64,000 nucleotides of DNA from an uncultured Pseudocitrobacter sp. GTDB taxonomy: Bacteria > Pseudomonadota > Gammaproteobacteria > Enterobacterales > Enterobacteriaceae. The notes under the pieces were generated by a model. That model saw only the letters and a list, made by a program, of their open reading frames with translations, did not search any database and was not told where the DNA came from. The position numbers were made by a program, and so were the translations under genes. Location: assembly GCA_913778145.1 (NCBI GenBank), contig CAJYVI010000129.1:1-64000 (forward strand), written 5' to 3'. Below are positions 1-14,234 of this stretch, in pieces; within the stretch, counting starts at the first letter, position 1, and each line of letters starts with the position of its first letter.

Positions 1-925
<925 letters not shown>

Positions 926-945
926 CGCCTTAATCGGAGGGTGAT

Positions 946-1365
946 ATGGCAATGACTTACCACCTGGACGTCGTCAGCGCAGAGCAACAAATGTTCTCTG
1001 GTCTGGTCGAGAAAATCCAGGTAACGGGTAGCGAAGGTGAACTGGGTATTTACCCGGGTCACGCCCCGCTGCTCACCGCCATTAAGCCTGGTATGATCCG
1101 CATCGTGAAACAGCACGGTCATGAAGAGTTTATCTACCTGTCTGGCGGCATTCTTGAAGTGCAGCCTGGTAGCACGACCGTTCTGGCTGATACCGCCATT
1201 CGTGGCCAGGATCTCGACGAAGCGCGAGCCCTGGAAGCGAAACGCAAAGCGGAAGAGCACATTAAGAGCTCTCACGGCGACGTGGATTACGCTCAGGCGT
1301 CTGCGGAACTGGCCAAAGCGATCGCGCAGCTGCGCGTTATCGAGCTGACCAAGAAAGCGATGTAA
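946..1365 (+). CDS. atpC: ATP synthase F1 subunit epsilon
   Basis: Epsilon subunit of the F1 central stalk, which couples gamma rotation to catalysis and can inhibit ATP hydrolysis. It is 139 residues, the normal enteric length. An N-terminal beta-sandwich (about 1-85) is followed by a C-terminal helical hairpin rich in Ala, Lys and Glu. A Shine-Dalgarno sequence (cggagg) lies before the ATG. It is the last gene of the atp operon and is followed directly by a strong terminator. Confidence 0.98.
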   Translation: MAMTYHLDVVSAEQQMFSGLVEKIQVTGSEGELGIYPGHAPLLTAIKPGMIRIVKQHGHEEFIYLSGGILEVQPGSTTVLADTAIRGQDLDEARALEAKRKAEEHIKSSHGDVDYAQASAELAKAIAQLRVIELTKKAM

Positions 1366-1382
1366 CACCGGCTTGAAAAGTC

Positions 1383-1418
1383 AAAAAGCCAGTCTGGTTT
1401 CCAGACTGGCTTTTTTTA
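1383..1418 (+). terminator. Rho-independent terminator of the atp operon
   Basis: A perfect 11-bp stem (1387-1397 with 1401-1411) has a 3-base loop and is followed by seven T. It starts about 20 bases after the atpC stop. Confidence 0.93.
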
Positions 1419-1564
1419 TGATTGCGACCCGTTATATACAAAATATTTATTAATATTCAAAAAGTTACCCGATCCCTTCAACGCTAATTGTCACCCTCTC
1501 GACGCAGTGCTATTTTGTCTCGCATGTAACTATTACAGCTGTAACTATATGAGGGATCATTAGC

Positions 1565-2263
1565 ATGTCATTTAAACCGTTATTTGAAGGCCCGCAATCT
1601 GCTCGTCAGACTAACCGCGCTACGTTTATTCGCCAAACCTACATTCACCTTGCCGTTTCGGTGCTGGGCTTTATTTTGCTGAGCGCTGTGTTTATGAATC
1701 AGGGCGTGGGCGAGATGATGCTGGCAAAACTGGCCGCGGGCGGTCGTTATGGCTGGCTGGTGGTACTGGGGGCATTTATGCTGGTGAGCATGCTGGCGAC
1801 GCGTCTCGCCGATAATGTGGCATCAGACAATACCCAGCAGATTGGTCTTGGGATTTACGTGCTCGCCGAAGCGTTAATCTTCGCGCCGTTGCTCACCATG
1901 GCCAGATACATCAACCCGGACATCATCCCATCCGCTGCGATTACTACGTTGCTGCTGGTGTGCGGCCTGACCTTTACCGCCTTCACCACGCGTAAAGACT
2001 TTTCTTTTATGCGCTCTTTTTTGACGATGGCGAGCTTTATCGCACTGGGCGCTATTGTGGCGAGCGTGATACTCGGGTTCTCTCTTGGCATTTGGTTCAG
2101 TGCCGCGATGGTGCTGCTGTGCGCAGGGTTCATTCTGTACGATACGTCTAACATCATTCACCACTATCCAACCAACCGTCCTGCGGGCGCGGCGCTGCAT
2201 CTGTTTGCGTCAATTGCCACGATGTTCTGGTATGTTCTGCGTCTGTTTATGTCACGTAACTGA
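1565..2263 (+). CDS. Bax inhibitor-1/YccA family inner membrane protein
   Basis: A 232-residue polytopic membrane protein with about seven hydrophobic segments (roughly 27-45, 62-80, 95-112, 120-140, 150-172, 176-193, 208-227). Length, spacing and the ending ASIATMFWYVLRLFMS fit the UPF0005/Bax inhibitor-1 family that includes E. coli YccA and YbhL. YccA modulates the FtsH protease; the substrate and partner of this member cannot be read from sequence. E. coli K-12 has no such gene between atpC and glmU, so it is an extra paralogue here. It is monocistronic: the atp terminator lies upstream and a weak hairpin (2270-2301) downstream. Confidence 0.8.
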   Translation: MSFKPLFEGPQSARQTNRATFIRQTYIHLAVSVLGFILLSAVFMNQGVGEMMLAKLAAGGRYGWLVVLGAFMLVSMLATRLADNVASDNTQQIGLGIYVLAEALIFAPLLTMARYINPDIIPSAAITTLLLVCGLTFTAFTTRKDFSFMRSFLTMASFIALGAIVASVILGFSLGIWFSAAMVLLCAGFILYDTSNIIHHYPTNRPAGAALHLFASIATMFWYVLRLFMSRN

Positions 2264-2269
2264 GTGGAT

Positions 2270-2301
2270 GCGGTAAAGCGTGCTCATGCAGGTTTTACCG
2301 C
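2270..2301 (+). terminator. Weak hairpin after the Bax-inhibitor-like gene
   Basis: An 8-bp inverted repeat (GCGGTAAA 2270-2277 with TTTACCGC 2294-2301) starts seven bases after the stop codon. There is no clear T-run, so termination is only probable. Confidence 0.4.
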
Positions 2302-2344
2302 ACTGTTTCAATTTGCCTGAAACTGAAAAGGAGTTTTGATATTT

Positions 2345-2417
2345 TGTGATGAGCATCACAAAAACGTTGATCGTTTAAAAAATGAGGCGTAGACTTATTT
2401 TTGTGAGTTGAGTCACA
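2345..2417 (+). promoter_or_regulatory. Two CRP-type palindromes and a candidate promoter
   Basis: TGTGA-N6-TCACA occurs twice, at 2345-2360 and 2402-2417, with centres 57 bp apart. Each is extended by T-rich and A-rich flanks into a longer palindrome. A possible sigma70 promoter lies between them (TTGATC at 2367-2372, 18 bases, TAGACT at 2391-2396), which would place the upstream box near -50 and the downstream box over the start point. The boxes match the CRP consensus core; that CRP itself is the regulator is inferred. Confidence 0.6.
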
Positions 2418-2445
2418 AAAATTATCTTCCTACAAAGGTGCTATC

Positions 2446-2517
2446 ATGAAACTGATCAACAAAATCATCGCTCTTTTCAGCTCAATGAATATCTCTTTCG
2501 GTACTATCAACCACTAA
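2446..2517 (+). CDS. Possible 23-residue microprotein in a short CRP-type-controlled transcript
   Basis: ATG at 2446 is preceded by AAAGGTG at a sensible distance and opens a 23-codon frame (MKLINKIIALFSSMN, then ISFGTINH) ending in TAA. The N-terminal half is amphipathic or hydrophobic with two Lys, like many enteric small membrane-associated proteins. I do not recognise it. The context gives the ORF weight: twin CRP-type boxes upstream and a strong terminator at 2616-2642, so the transcript would be about 240 nt. It could be a dual-function small RNA or simply a noncoding RNA. Confidence 0.4.
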   Translation: MKLINKIIALFSSMNISFGTINH

Positions 2518-2615
2518 GGTTGCATGGCTGAAAGCCTCGTTTGCTGTGTTTCGTTTTGCGCTGTACCGCTAACTAAAACCACAACACATGCGGTGTGAAC
2601 GAGAACCAAACGAAG

Positions 2616-2642
2616 AAGGTCGCCTGATGGCGACCTTTTTGT
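2616..2642 (+). terminator. Rho-independent terminator of the short transcript
   Basis: A perfect 9-bp stem (AAGGTCGCC 2616-2624 with GGCGACCTT 2629-2637) has a TGAT loop and is followed by a T-run. It would also help to end the convergent pectate lyase transcript. Confidence 0.85.
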
Positions 2643-2654
2643 TTATGGGCAGTT

Positions 2655-4802
2655 TTAGTTTTTAGTCAGGAAATCCCCGGTCTTAAAGCTGCCATCCGCG
2701 TTACGCTCCAGCGGCTGCGGCAGGTCCAGCGAGAGATACTCTTTGCTGTTTACGCTTTCCCCTTCTGTAATAAAGATGTTACTGGCATCAATATTCCCCA
2801 CCACCGCATCATCGTATTTTCCGGGCGTTGTGCGCAGCGACAGGTTGTTACTGAAGACACCCTGCGTTGACGCATCGCCATAAGGGCTTGGGCGGAAGAT
2901 ATAGTTAAAGCGTTGGTTGTCGACGGCAACGTTGTTCACCACCACCAGCTTGCCCGGATTAAAGTTATCGGTGAAGCCATCGAGGTGGTTGCCAATCGCA
3001 ATACTGTTACGGATCTCATGCGCGACCGGTTGCCCTTCCCCACCTAACTTAAAGCCGTTGCTGGTGTTGTTACGGGCGATGGAGTTCTCAATCACCACTA
3101 CGCCGTTGGCACCGTCTTCAATCTTGTTGAACAGATCGTAGCCGTCATCAATGTTGTCATGTGAATAGCATCCTTCCAGCCGGTTGCCTTCCCCCACGCG
3201 CATTTTCACCGCAAAGCCGTCGGCATTGATCTTACCCGGATCTTCATTGCTGAACGATTCTGAATTCACGACCCGGTTATAGCTGGCCCAAAGTGGGCGA
3301 CCCAGTTTATCCGGCGAAGAGATCTGAATCCCGGTATCGTCGTTGTGATAGGCCACAACGTTCTCGATAATGTTATGGCTGCCCTGAATACGCAAACTCT
3401 TATCGGTAATATCAATACCGTTGAGATGCCAGTAGTTCGCGTCCAGCAGCATACCGTGGATCACCGCTTTACCGTTGGCCGTCAGCGTTTTCGGCTTATC
3501 CTTCAGGCCGCTGGCGCTGAGCGGAATATCCGTTTTCGGATAACTTCCCGCGGCAAGAATGATTTTTCCGCCGGGCGGCAGCAGGCTGATGGCGGTATTG
3601 AGATCCAACGGCGACGCCTGCGTCCCTTTCCCTTCCGCTTTTCCGTCTGGCGCGACATAAAGCGTGTTGCCCGTGATGGTCGTGACGAGTTGCACGTCCA
3701 TACTCTGGGTTACCGGCTTGCCGTTTGCGGGTGTCCAGCTTATCTGGAAATTATTGTTCTCCTGAAGCTGAGTGGGCAGGGTAAACATCTCGCCGGCCTT
3801 CACTGCTTTATCAAGCCCGATCACCACTTCGTTGTGACGCACGGTAAAGTTTCCGTCACCGTTGGCACGCGCCTGAAGGGTGTAATCTTTGCTCAGACTT
3901 TTATCTGCGGACGCTACCTGCATCACCGGCGGCCAGCTTTTCGCCACAAAAGGTGCAGATGCCACGGTTTGCGCGGTAGACGTGGTGAGTGACGCATCGC
4001 TGACGGTGATTTTGGCATTACGCGAGGCAAAGAAGCCGACGTAGTAATGTTGCTTATCCTGCACAGAAATTAGATCGGCGCGCGGCAGCGTTTCGCTGAC
4101 CCACTCTTCACTGCCCGCAGGCGCCCAGGCGGTAACGAAGCCTTCGTTCGTACGCTCAAGCTTCAGGCGGAAGGTCGGCGTCTTTTGCAGATCGACTTCT
4201 TCTTTGTAGCTCACCTTATTTATAGCCGACCCGGCATTGCCCCACGGTTGTGTAATACCTTCGCGCGCGATGGCCTGTAGCTTCACGCGGTGGGCATCCT
4301 TTTTGTCCTGCGTCATGATGGCATTCATCACCATATTGGATGCGGCCGGGAACTCTTCATAACCCTCTTTCAGCGGTTCCTGTCTCGGGGCGCCAATCAC
4401 ATCGCGCACCAGTAAACCCGCGCCCTCCTGCGCTGCCGGTTTGGCGCCGTTTTCCGGGCCAAACTGATCGATGGTCACCGTGGCCTGCAGCACAAAGTTT
4501 TCCTCTGTGGGAAGCTGGGTGTAGAAGAACGTCAGGCCATCATGCGAGTTAGCAATTTTACCGCCGCGACTTTCAAGGGTAATGGGTTTGCTTAAATCCG
4601 CCGTGCTGTCAGGGCCGAGCGTTTTACCCTCAATGGTGACGTTGTTCACGCCAACTTTTTCCGGCAGAACGTTGGAAGAGAAATTCATATCTGTCGATTG
4701 CCCAAAGGCGATCGCTTTCCAGAGTGGTGCATCTGCGGCCAGTGCTGGTAGGGTGATAGCAGCGCTGCACAGGGTTAAAGCCAGAGGTAATTTGTTTTTC
4801 AT
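2655..4802 (-). CDS. pelX: Periplasmic pectate lyase/exopolygalacturonate lyase, PL9 (PelX-like)
   Basis: A 715-residue secreted beta-helix protein. A Sec signal peptide (about 1-22, ending ALAAD) suggests the periplasm. An N-terminal region of about 370 residues precedes a Gly/Asn-rich parallel beta-helix (about 380-680). The helix carries NADGFAVKMRVGEGN, where family 9 lyases have the catalytic Lys, and DDGYDLFN, matching the Ca-binding Asp region. Length and layout fit PelX of Dickeya, which cuts pectate from chain ends by beta-elimination; I use that symbol by similarity. A KdgR-like palindrome lies about 80 bases upstream, consistent with induction by pectin breakdown products. It stands alone with no other pectin gene nearby. 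Confidence 0.8.
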   Translation of the reverse strand: MKNKLPLALTLCSAAITLPALAADAPLWKAIAFGQSTDMNFSSNVLPEKVGVNNVTIEGKTLGPDSTADLSKPITLESRGGKIANSHDGLTFFYTQLPTEENFVLQATVTIDQFGPENGAKPAAQEGAGLLVRDVIGAPRQEPLKEGYEEFPAASNMVMNAIMTQDKKDAHRVKLQAIAREGITQPWGNAGSAINKVSYKEEVDLQKTPTFRLKLERTNEGFVTAWAPAGSEEWVSETLPRADLISVQDKQHYYVGFFASRNAKITVSDASLTTSTAQTVASAPFVAKSWPPVMQVASADKSLSKDYTLQARANGDGNFTVRHNEVVIGLDKAVKAGEMFTLPTQLQENNNFQISWTPANGKPVTQSMDVQLVTTITGNTLYVAPDGKAEGKGTQASPLDLNTAISLLPPGGKIILAAGSYPKTDIPLSASGLKDKPKTLTANGKAVIHGMLLDANYWHLNGIDITDKSLRIQGSHNIIENVVAYHNDDTGIQISSPDKLGRPLWASYNRVVNSESFSNEDPGKINADGFAVKMRVGEGNRLEGCYSHDNIDDGYDLFNKIEDGANGVVVIENSIARNNTSNGFKLGGEGQPVAHEIRNSIAIGNHLDGFTDNFNPGKLVVVNNVAVDNQRFNYIFRPSPYGDASTQGVFSNNLSLRTTPGKYDDAVVGNIDASNIFITEGESVNSKEYLSLDLPQPLERNADGSFKTGDFLTKN

Positions 4803-4883
4803 ATTATCTTCCTGAATGGTTTCCCGCTGCGATTATCACCAAAATGAAATGCTGTTTCTTTTTTGTGCGTCACAAAACCGCTC

Positions 4884-4904
4884 AAATAAAACACTGTTTT
4901 ATTT
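4884..4904 (-). promoter_or_regulatory. Probable KdgR operator upstream of the pectate lyase gene
   Basis: A perfect palindrome: AAATAAAAC at 4884-4892, ACT, GTTTTATTT at 4896-4904. It resembles the KdgR consensus of pectinolytic enterobacteria (A/T flanks around AAAC..GTTT). It lies 82 bases upstream of the lyase start. A second short palindrome (TTTTGTG CGT CACAAAA, 4861-4877) lies between it and the gene. KdgR binding is inferred. Confidence 0.6.
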
Positions 4905-5147
4905 CCATGCGATCTTTATTCAGGTGACAAAAGAAGAACATAAGCAGTGGCATAGCGCGTAATTCGGCGTGTTGCCTAAACTTTTACAAGACAAAACCTT
5001 TTATGATGGTCGAAAATGGGCTCAGAAAGGCGTGTAACAACAGACGGTTGACCGTTTTAACAGCAGACCATTTCATGATGAAAAATATGTAGAAATTTCA
5101 AGGTGAAATGGGGTTTACTTCCTACTTAATTTACAGACAGGATGCAT

Positions 5148-6518
5148 ATGTCTAACAGTACAATGAGCGTCGTGATCCTTGCCGCAGGCAAAGGCACCCG
5201 CATGTATTCCGAACTTCCTAAAGTGCTGCACACCCTGGCAGGAAAGCCGATGGTGCAACACGTCATTGATGCTGCCAATAAATTAGGCGCAGCGCAGGTT
5301 CATCTGGTGTATGGCCACGGCGGCGAACTGCTCAAAAAGACGCTGACCGACGGTAACCTGAACTGGGTGCTTCAGGCAGAACAGCTGGGTACGGGCCATG
5401 CCATGCAGCAGGCCGCGCCGTTCTTTGCCGATGATGAAGACATCATGATGCTGTATGGCGATGTGCCTCTGATCTCGCTTGAAACGCTGCAACGCCTGCG
5501 CGATGCGAAACCACAGGGCGGTATTGGTCTGCTGACCGTCAAGCTCGACGATCCTACCGGCTATGGCCGCATCACCCGCGAAAATGGCAAAGTGACCGGC
5601 ATTGTTGAACATAAAGATGCCAGCGATGAACAGCGTCAGATTCAGGAAATCAATACCGGCATTCTGATTGCCAGCGGTGCGGATATGAAGCGCTGGTTGT
5701 CGAAGCTGAATAACAACAATGCGCAGGGTGAGTTTTACATCACCGACATCATCGCGATGGCGTATCAGGAAGGGCGTGAAATTGCCGCCGTGCATCCTGA
5801 CCGCCTGAGCGAAGTGGAGGGCGTCAACAACCGCCTGCAACTTTCCCGCCTGGAACGCGTTTATCAGTCTGAGCAGGCTGATAAACTGCTGCTGGCGGGC
5901 GTTATGCTGCGCGACCCGGCGCGTTTTGATCTCCGTGGCACCCTGACGCACGGGCGCGATGTGGAAATTGACGCTAACGTTATTCTGGAAGGCGACGTTA
6001 CGCTGGGCAACCGCGTGAAAATTGGCGCGGGCTGCGTGATTAAAAACGCGGTAATTGGCGACGATTGTGAAATCAGCCCTTACAGCGTGGTAGAAGATGC
6101 GCGTCTCGACGCCGCCTGCACCATCGGCCCGTTCGCACGTCTGCGTCCTGGCGCGGAACTCATGGAAGGCGCACACGTTGGCAACTTCGTTGAAATGAAA
6201 AAAGCGCGTCTGGGAAAAGGCTCGAAAGCCGGTCATCTGACCTACCTGGGCGATGCGGAAATTGGCGACAACGTGAATATCGGCGCGGGCACCATTACCT
6301 GTAATTACGATGGCGCGAATAAATTCAAAACTATCATCGGGAATGATGTGTTTGTAGGTTCCGACACACAGCTGGTGGCGCCGGTTACCGTTGGCAATGG
6401 CGTGACCATCGCCGCAGGCACCACGGTAACGCGCAATGTTGCTGATAACGAACTGGTTTTAAGCCGTGTACCGCAGGTCCATAAACAGGGCTGGCAGCGT
6501 CCGGTGAAGAAGAAGTAA
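5148..6518 (+). CDS. glmU: Bifunctional UDP-GlcNAc pyrophosphorylase / GlcN-1-P acetyltransferase
   Basis: Makes UDP-N-acetylglucosamine in two steps: acetylation of GlcN-1-P with acetyl-CoA, then uridylylation. The product feeds peptidoglycan and LPS. The N-terminal nucleotidyltransferase domain shows LAAGKGTRM near residue 12; the C-terminal half (from about 250) is a left-handed beta-helix of hexapeptide repeats. I chose the ATG at 5148, giving 456 residues as in E. coli, rather than the in-frame ATG two codons upstream. glmS follows after a REP element. Confidence 0.97.
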   Translation: MSNSTMSVVILAAGKGTRMYSELPKVLHTLAGKPMVQHVIDAANKLGAAQVHLVYGHGGELLKKTLTDGNLNWVLQAEQLGTGHAMQQAAPFFADDEDIMMLYGDVPLISLETLQRLRDAKPQGGIGLLTVKLDDPTGYGRITRENGKVTGIVEHKDASDEQRQIQEINTGILIASGADMKRWLSKLNNNNAQGEFYITDIIAMAYQEGREIAAVHPDRLSEVEGVNNRLQLSRLERVYQSEQADKLLLAGVMLRDPARFDLRGTLTHGRDVEIDANVILEGDVTLGNRVKIGAGCVIKNAVIGDDCEISPYSVVEDARLDAACTIGPFARLRPGAELMEGAHVGNFVEMKKARLGKGSKAGHLTYLGDAEIGDNVNIGAGTITCNYDGANKFKTIIGNDVFVGSDTQLVAPVTVGNGVTIAAGTTVTRNVADNELVLSRVPQVHKQGWQRPVKKK

Positions 6519-6540
6519 TACTGTGATGTTGATCTATTTG

Positions 6541-6571
6541 TAGGCCTGATAAGGCGAAGCCGCATCAGGCA
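6541..6571. repeat. REP element between glmU and glmS
   Basis: An imperfect palindrome, TAGGCCTGATAAGGCG then GAAGCCGCATCAGGC, with the typical enteric REP sequence. It lies between two genes that are cotranscribed in E. coli. Confidence 0.85.
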
Positions 6572-6725
6572 GACAGGGGTGAGGAGATAACATAATCTCC
6601 CGCCCAAAATGCAGTACTCAAAATAATAACCCCACTCTCTACAAAGGCTCGGGGCGCCCGAAAATACGGGCATACAGGTTGACCGACAACGACTGGCATA
6701 TCGCCAAAATCGGAATTAAAAAACT

Positions 6726-8555
6726 ATGTGTGGAATTGTAGGCGCAGTCGCGCAACGTGATGTAGCTGAGATCCTTCTCGAAGGTTTACGTCGTCTGGAA
6801 TACCGTGGTTATGACTCCGCGGGACTGGCGGTCGTTGATGAAAAGGGCAACATGACCCGTCTGCGTCGTCTGGGTAAAGTCCAGATGCTCTCTCAGGCGG
6901 CGGAAGAACACCCGCTTCACGGCGGCACCGGTATTGCTCACACCCGTTGGGCAACGCACGGCGAACCATCAGAAACCAACGCGCATCCGCATGTTTCTGA
7001 ACACATTGTGGTGGTGCATAACGGCATCATCGAAAACCACGAACCGCTGCGCGAAATGTTGCAGGGCCGTGGCTATACCTTCGTGTCCGAAACGGATACC
7101 GAAGTTATCGCACACCTGGTGCACTGGGAAATGGAGCAGGGCGGCACGCTGCGTGAAGCCGTACTGCGTGCTATCCCACAGCTGCGTGGCGCGTACGGCA
7201 CCGTAATTATGGATACCCGTAACCCGGAAACCCTGCTGGCCGCGCGTTCAGGTAGCCCGCTGGTTATCGGCCTCGGTATGGGCGAAAACTTTATCGCCTC
7301 TGACCAGCTGGCGCTGCTGCCGGTAACTCGCCGCTTTATCTTCCTCGAAGAGGGCGATATCGCCGAAGTGACCCGTCGCGCGGTAACTGTGTTTGACAAA
7401 TCTGGCGCAGAAGTCAAACGTCAGGATATCGAATCCAATCTGCAATATGACGCAGGCGATAAAGGTATTTACCGCCACTACATGCAGAAAGAGATCTACG
7501 AGCAGCCGAACGCCATCAAAAACACCCTGACCGGCCGCATCAGCCACGGGCAGGTTGATTTAAGTGAACTGGGGCCGAACGCCGACGAAATGCTGGCGAA
7601 AGTCGAGCATATTCAGATTATCGCCTGTGGTACCTCTTATAACTCCGGGATGGTTTCTCGCTATTGGTTTGAATCGCTGGCGGGCGTACCGTGCGACGTG
7701 GAAATCGCTTCTGAATTCCGCTATCGCAAATCCGCGGTGCGTCGCAATAGCCTGATGATCACCCTGTCGCAGTCTGGCGAAACGGCAGATACCCTCGCGG
7801 GCCTGCGTCTGTCAAAAGAGCTGGGTTATCTTGGATCGCTGGCGATTTGTAACGTGCCGGGCTCTTCGCTGGTGCGTGAATCCGACCTGGCGATGATGAC
7901 CAATGCTGGCACTGAAATCGGTGTAGCGTCTACCAAAGCCTTCACCACGCAGCTGACCGTTCTGCTGATGCTGGTGGCGAAACTGGCAAGCCTGAAAGGT
8001 CTGGATGCGTCCATCGAGCACGATATCGTTCATGGCCTGCAGGCGCTGCCGAGCCGTATCGAGCAGATGCTGTCGCAGGACAAACGTATTGAGGCGCTTG
8101 CAGAAGATTTCTCCGACAAGCATCACGCGTTGTTCCTCGGCCGTGGCGATCAGTACCCGATCGCCCTGGAAGGCGCGCTGAAGCTGAAAGAGATCTCCTA
8201 CATTCACGCGGAAGCTTATGCCGCAGGTGAGCTGAAACATGGCCCGCTGGCGCTGATTGACGCGGATATGCCGGTTATCGTCGTTGCACCGAACAACGAA
8301 CTGCTGGAAAAACTGAAATCCAACATTGAAGAAGTTCGCGCACGCGGCGGCCAGCTGTATGTCTTCGCCGACCAGGATGCCGCTTTCACCAACAGCGACA
8401 ACATGCACATCATTGAGATGCCGCACGTTGAAGAGGTGATTGCACCAATCTTCTACACCGTACCGCTGCAACTGCTGGCGTACCACGTGGCGCTGATCAA
8501 AGGCACCGACGTTGACCAGCCGCGTAACCTGGCGAAATCGGTTACCGTAGAGTAA
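6726..8555 (+). CDS. glmS: Glutamine-fructose-6-phosphate aminotransferase (isomerizing)
   Basis: Forms glucosamine-6-phosphate from fructose-6-phosphate and glutamine, the first committed step to UDP-GlcNAc. It is 609 residues. The N-terminus MCGIVGA exposes the catalytic Cys after Met removal and starts a class II glutaminase domain (about 1-240). Two SIS sugar-isomerase domains follow, and the C-terminus is [11 protein letters not shown]. In E. coli the leader is activated by the small RNA GlmZ; here a GCCCG/CGGGC hairpin (6656-6671) lies in the leader, but I could not place a GlmZ site with certainty. Confidence 0.98.
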   Translation: MCGIVGAVAQRDVAEILLEGLRRLEYRGYDSAGLAVVDEKGNMTRLRRLGKVQMLSQAAEEHPLHGGTGIAHTRWATHGEPSETNAHPHVSEHIVVVHNGIIENHEPLREMLQGRGYTFVSETDTEVIAHLVHWEMEQGGTLREAVLRAIPQLRGAYGTVIMDTRNPETLLAARSGSPLVIGLGMGENFIASDQLALLPVTRRFIFLEEGDIAEVTRRAVTVFDKSGAEVKRQDIESNLQYDAGDKGIYRHYMQKEIYEQPNAIKNTLTGRISHGQVDLSELGPNADEMLAKVEHIQIIACGTSYNSGMVSRYWFESLAGVPCDVEIASEFRYRKSAVRRNSLMITLSQSGETADTLAGLRLSKELGYLGSLAICNVPGSSLVRESDLAMMTNAGTEIGVASTKAFTTQLTVLLMLVAKLASLKGLDASIEHDIVHGLQALPSRIEQMLSQDKRIEALAEDFSDKHHALFLGRGDQYPIALEGALKLKEISYIHAEAYAAGELKHGPLALIDADMPVIVVAPNNELLEKLKSNIEEVRARGGQLYVFADQDAAFTNSDNMHIIEMPHVEEVIAPIFYTVPLQLLAYHVALIKGTDVDQPRNLAKSVTVE

Positions 8556-8559
8556 TCAC

Positions 8560-8592
8560 CCAGGCTCCACCTTCGGGTGGAGCTTTTTTTTG
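8560..8592 (+). terminator. Rho-independent terminator of glmUS
   Basis: GCTCCACC (8564-8571), a TTCG tetraloop, GGTGGAGC (8576-8583), then a run of T. Confidence 0.93.
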
Positions 8593-8739
8593 CGCCATAC
8601 CCCGCCTGAGATTTATGACAATCTGTCATTTTCAGCTACTGTTTCTGATGTCATAAAAAGAAAATATTGCTGAAATCTGTAATTCGCGAAAATAAGTAAC
8701 TCATTGAATATAAATTGTTTTATATCCTTATTTTCGATA

Positions 8740-8806
8740 AGTACCTCCTTGTCATAAAACTGTCATATTCCATACATATAACTGTCACCTGTTTGTCCTA
8801 TTTTGC
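8740..8806 (+). promoter_or_regulatory. Pho boxes and promoter of the pst operon
   Basis: Two PhoB-type direct-repeat sites: CTTGTCATAAAACTGTCAT at 8748-8766 and ATACATATAACTGTCACC at about 8772-8789. They are followed by TATTTT (about 8799-8804) as a likely -10. Spacing and sequence match the phosphate-starvation promoter of enteric pstS. The upstream stretch 8593-8740 is AT-rich and shows no gene; it contains one more TGACAATCTGTCAT element near 8617. Confidence 0.85.
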
Positions 8807-8836
8807 TCATCGTAGCCATTAAACAATGCTTTATGA

Positions 8837-9895
<1,059 letters not shown>

Positions 9896-9915
9896 CGGGA
9901 AATATTGACGAAAAT

Positions 9916-9986
9916 GGCGGGTGGCGCTGCGCTTGGCCGCCCTACGGTTCACACTGTAGGCCCGATAAGCGTTTGCGCCATCGGGC
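9916..9986. repeat. REP pair between pstS and pstC
   Basis: Two inverted REP-like palindromes (GGTGGCGCTGCGC..., then GTAGGCCCGATAAGCG... ending GCCATCGGGC) fill most of the 127-base gap. Confidence 0.8.
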
Positions 9987-10019
9987 AACTTCGTAAAACG
10001 CGTTTAACGGAAAGAGTGA

Positions 10020-11872
<1,853 letters not shown>

Positions 11873-11878
11873 CACTTT

Positions 11879-12738
<860 letters not shown>

Positions 12739-12751
12739 TTTGGAGTTAACC

Positions 12752-13477
12752 ATGGACAACCTCAATCTTAATAAACACATTTCCGGCCAGTTCAACGCCG
12801 AGCTGGAAAGCATCCGCACCCAGGTGATGACCATGGGCGGCATGGTCGAGCAGCAGCTCTCCGACGCGATTACCGCGATGCACAACCAGGACAGCGATCT
12901 GGCCAAACGCGTGGTGGAAGGCGACAAACAGGTCAACATGATGGAAGTCGCCATCGACGAAGCGTGCGTGCGCATTATCGCCAAACGCCAGCCGACGGCG
13001 AGTGACCTGCGTCTGGTGATGGCGATTATCAAAACCATCGCCGAGCTGGAACGTATTGGCGACGTTGCCGACAAAATCTGCCGCACGGCGCTTGAGAAGT
13101 TCTCTTCTCAGCACCAGCCGCTGCTGGTGAGCCTGGAATCGCTGGGCCGCCACACGGTGCAGATGCTGCATGACGTGCTGGACGCGTTTGCGCGTATGGA
13201 TCTCGACGAAGCGGTGCGTATTTACCGCGAAGATAAGAAAGTCGACCAGGAATATGAAGGCATCGTGCGTCAGCTGATGACCTACATGATGGAAGATCCG
13301 CGCACTATCCCGAGCGTATTAACGGCGCTATTCTGTGCGCGCTCTATCGAGCGTATCGGCGACCGCTGCCAGAATATCTGCGAATACATCTTCTACTTCG
13401 TGAAAGGGCAGGATTTCCGTCACGTGGGCGGCGATGAGCTGGATAAACTGCTGGCGGGGAAAGATCCGAAAGAGTAA
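12752..13477 (+). CDS. phoU: Phosphate signalling regulator PhoU
   Basis: Links the Pst importer to PhoR and holds the Pho regulon off when phosphate is plentiful. It is 241 residues of two repeated three-helix PhoU domains with the metal-binding motifs EXXXD ([10 protein letters not shown] and [10 protein letters not shown]). I chose ATG 12752, which follows GGAG and lies 13 bases after the pstB stop, not the longer frame that begins inside pstB. The E. coli bgl operon that follows phoU in K-12 is absent here. Confidence 0.97.
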   Translation: MDNLNLNKHISGQFNAELESIRTQVMTMGGMVEQQLSDAITAMHNQDSDLAKRVVEGDKQVNMMEVAIDEACVRIIAKRQPTASDLRLVMAIIKTIAELERIGDVADKICRTALEKFSSQHQPLLVSLESLGRHTVQMLHDVLDAFARMDLDEAVRIYREDKKVDQEYEGIVRQLMTYMMEDPRTIPSVLTALFCARSIERIGDRCQNICEYIFYFVKGQDFRHVGGDELDKLLAGKDPKE

Positions 13478-13492
13478 TAGGCTGCGGTAAAA

Positions 13493-13563
13493 TGCCCGGT
13501 GGCGCTGCGCTTACCGGGCCTACCCAACATCTGTAGGCCGGATAAGCGATAGCGCCATCCGGC
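13493..13563. repeat. REP pair between phoU and yieH
   Basis: GCCCGGTGGCGCTGCGC...CCGGGC and GTAGGCCGGATAAGCG...CATCCGGC, two opposed REP palindromes between convergent genes. Confidence 0.85.
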
Positions 13564-13568
13564 TTTGT

Positions 13569-14234
13569 TTAGCGAGTTATATCCCACCCGCGCGCTTTCC
13601 ACAGCGCAGGCAATTGCGCCAAATCGGTAAACGTCGTCACCTTTGGATGATCAATCGGTTTGTTATGCGGGTCAGCACAGAAGTAGAACACCTCCATTCC
13701 CGCATCAATTCCCGACTGCGCGCCAGCGGAAGAGTCATCCACCAGAATGCAGTTCTCAACGTTGACGTTCATCGCCTTCGCCGCGTGGAACATCAGCGCC
13801 GGGTCCGGCTTCCAGCGCTGGATGTCGTAGCCGCTGAACAGTTTTTCCGGGAAATGGTGCAACATTTGCAGTTTACCCAATGAGTGCTGCATTTTGCTGA
13901 CCGGGCCGTTAGAGACCACGCACATCGGCACTTTCATGGCATTCAGCAGCGTATCTGCCCCGGCGATTATTTCAAGTTCCGAGTCGAACAGGCGTGCGAC
14001 CTCAGCGCGATAAACCGGTTCCAGATCGGCGCGGGCGAGATTTACCCCGTGCTCTGCGTTAATGATGTCGATGATCTCGTAGAGTTTCACGCCCTTGAAG
14101 CGTTTAAAGATCTCTTCGAGATCAAGCGTAATGCCAAACTCTTTGAACATGTGGACATACGCGCGAGAACAAATCACTTCGCTGTCGACCAGCGTGCCGT
14201 CACAGTCGAAAAATACTGCTTCAATCCCGGACAT
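13569..14234 (-). CDS. yieH: HAD-family sugar phosphatase (6-phosphogluconate phosphatase YieH)
   Basis: Cytoplasmic HAD phosphatase; the E. coli homologue hydrolyses 6-phosphogluconate. It is 221 residues. Motif I is DCDGTLVDSE near residue 10, motif II is VVSNGP, motif III is around KPDPALMFHAA, and motif IV is CILVDDSSAGAQSG. An alpha-helical cap lies between motifs I and II. It is convergent with phoU and divergent from adeP. Confidence 0.93.
   Translation of the reverse strand: MSGIEAVFFDCDGTLVDSEVICSRAYVHMFKEFGITLDLEEIFKRFKGVKLYEIIDIINAEHGVNLARADLEPVYRAEVARLFDSELEIIAGADTLLNAMKVPMCVVSNGPVSKMQHSLGKLQMLHHFPEKLFSGYDIQRWKPDPALMFHAAKAMNVNVENCILVDDSSAGAQSGIDAGMEVFYFCADPHNKPIDHPKVTTFTDLAQLPALWKARGWDITR

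Noticed and set aside
4861-4877. CRP site before the pectate lyase gene
   Set aside because: TTTTGTG CGT CACAAAA has a 3-base spacer between half-sites, not the 6 needed for CRP.
5283-6236. 317-codon frame antisense to glmU
   Set aside because: A shadow of the biased codon use of glmU; the same applies to the long antisense frames in glmS, pstS, gyrB, ilvB and yidC.
6519-6725. glmS ribozyme before glmS
   Set aside because: No ribozyme core is visible, and enteric glmS is regulated by small RNAs instead.
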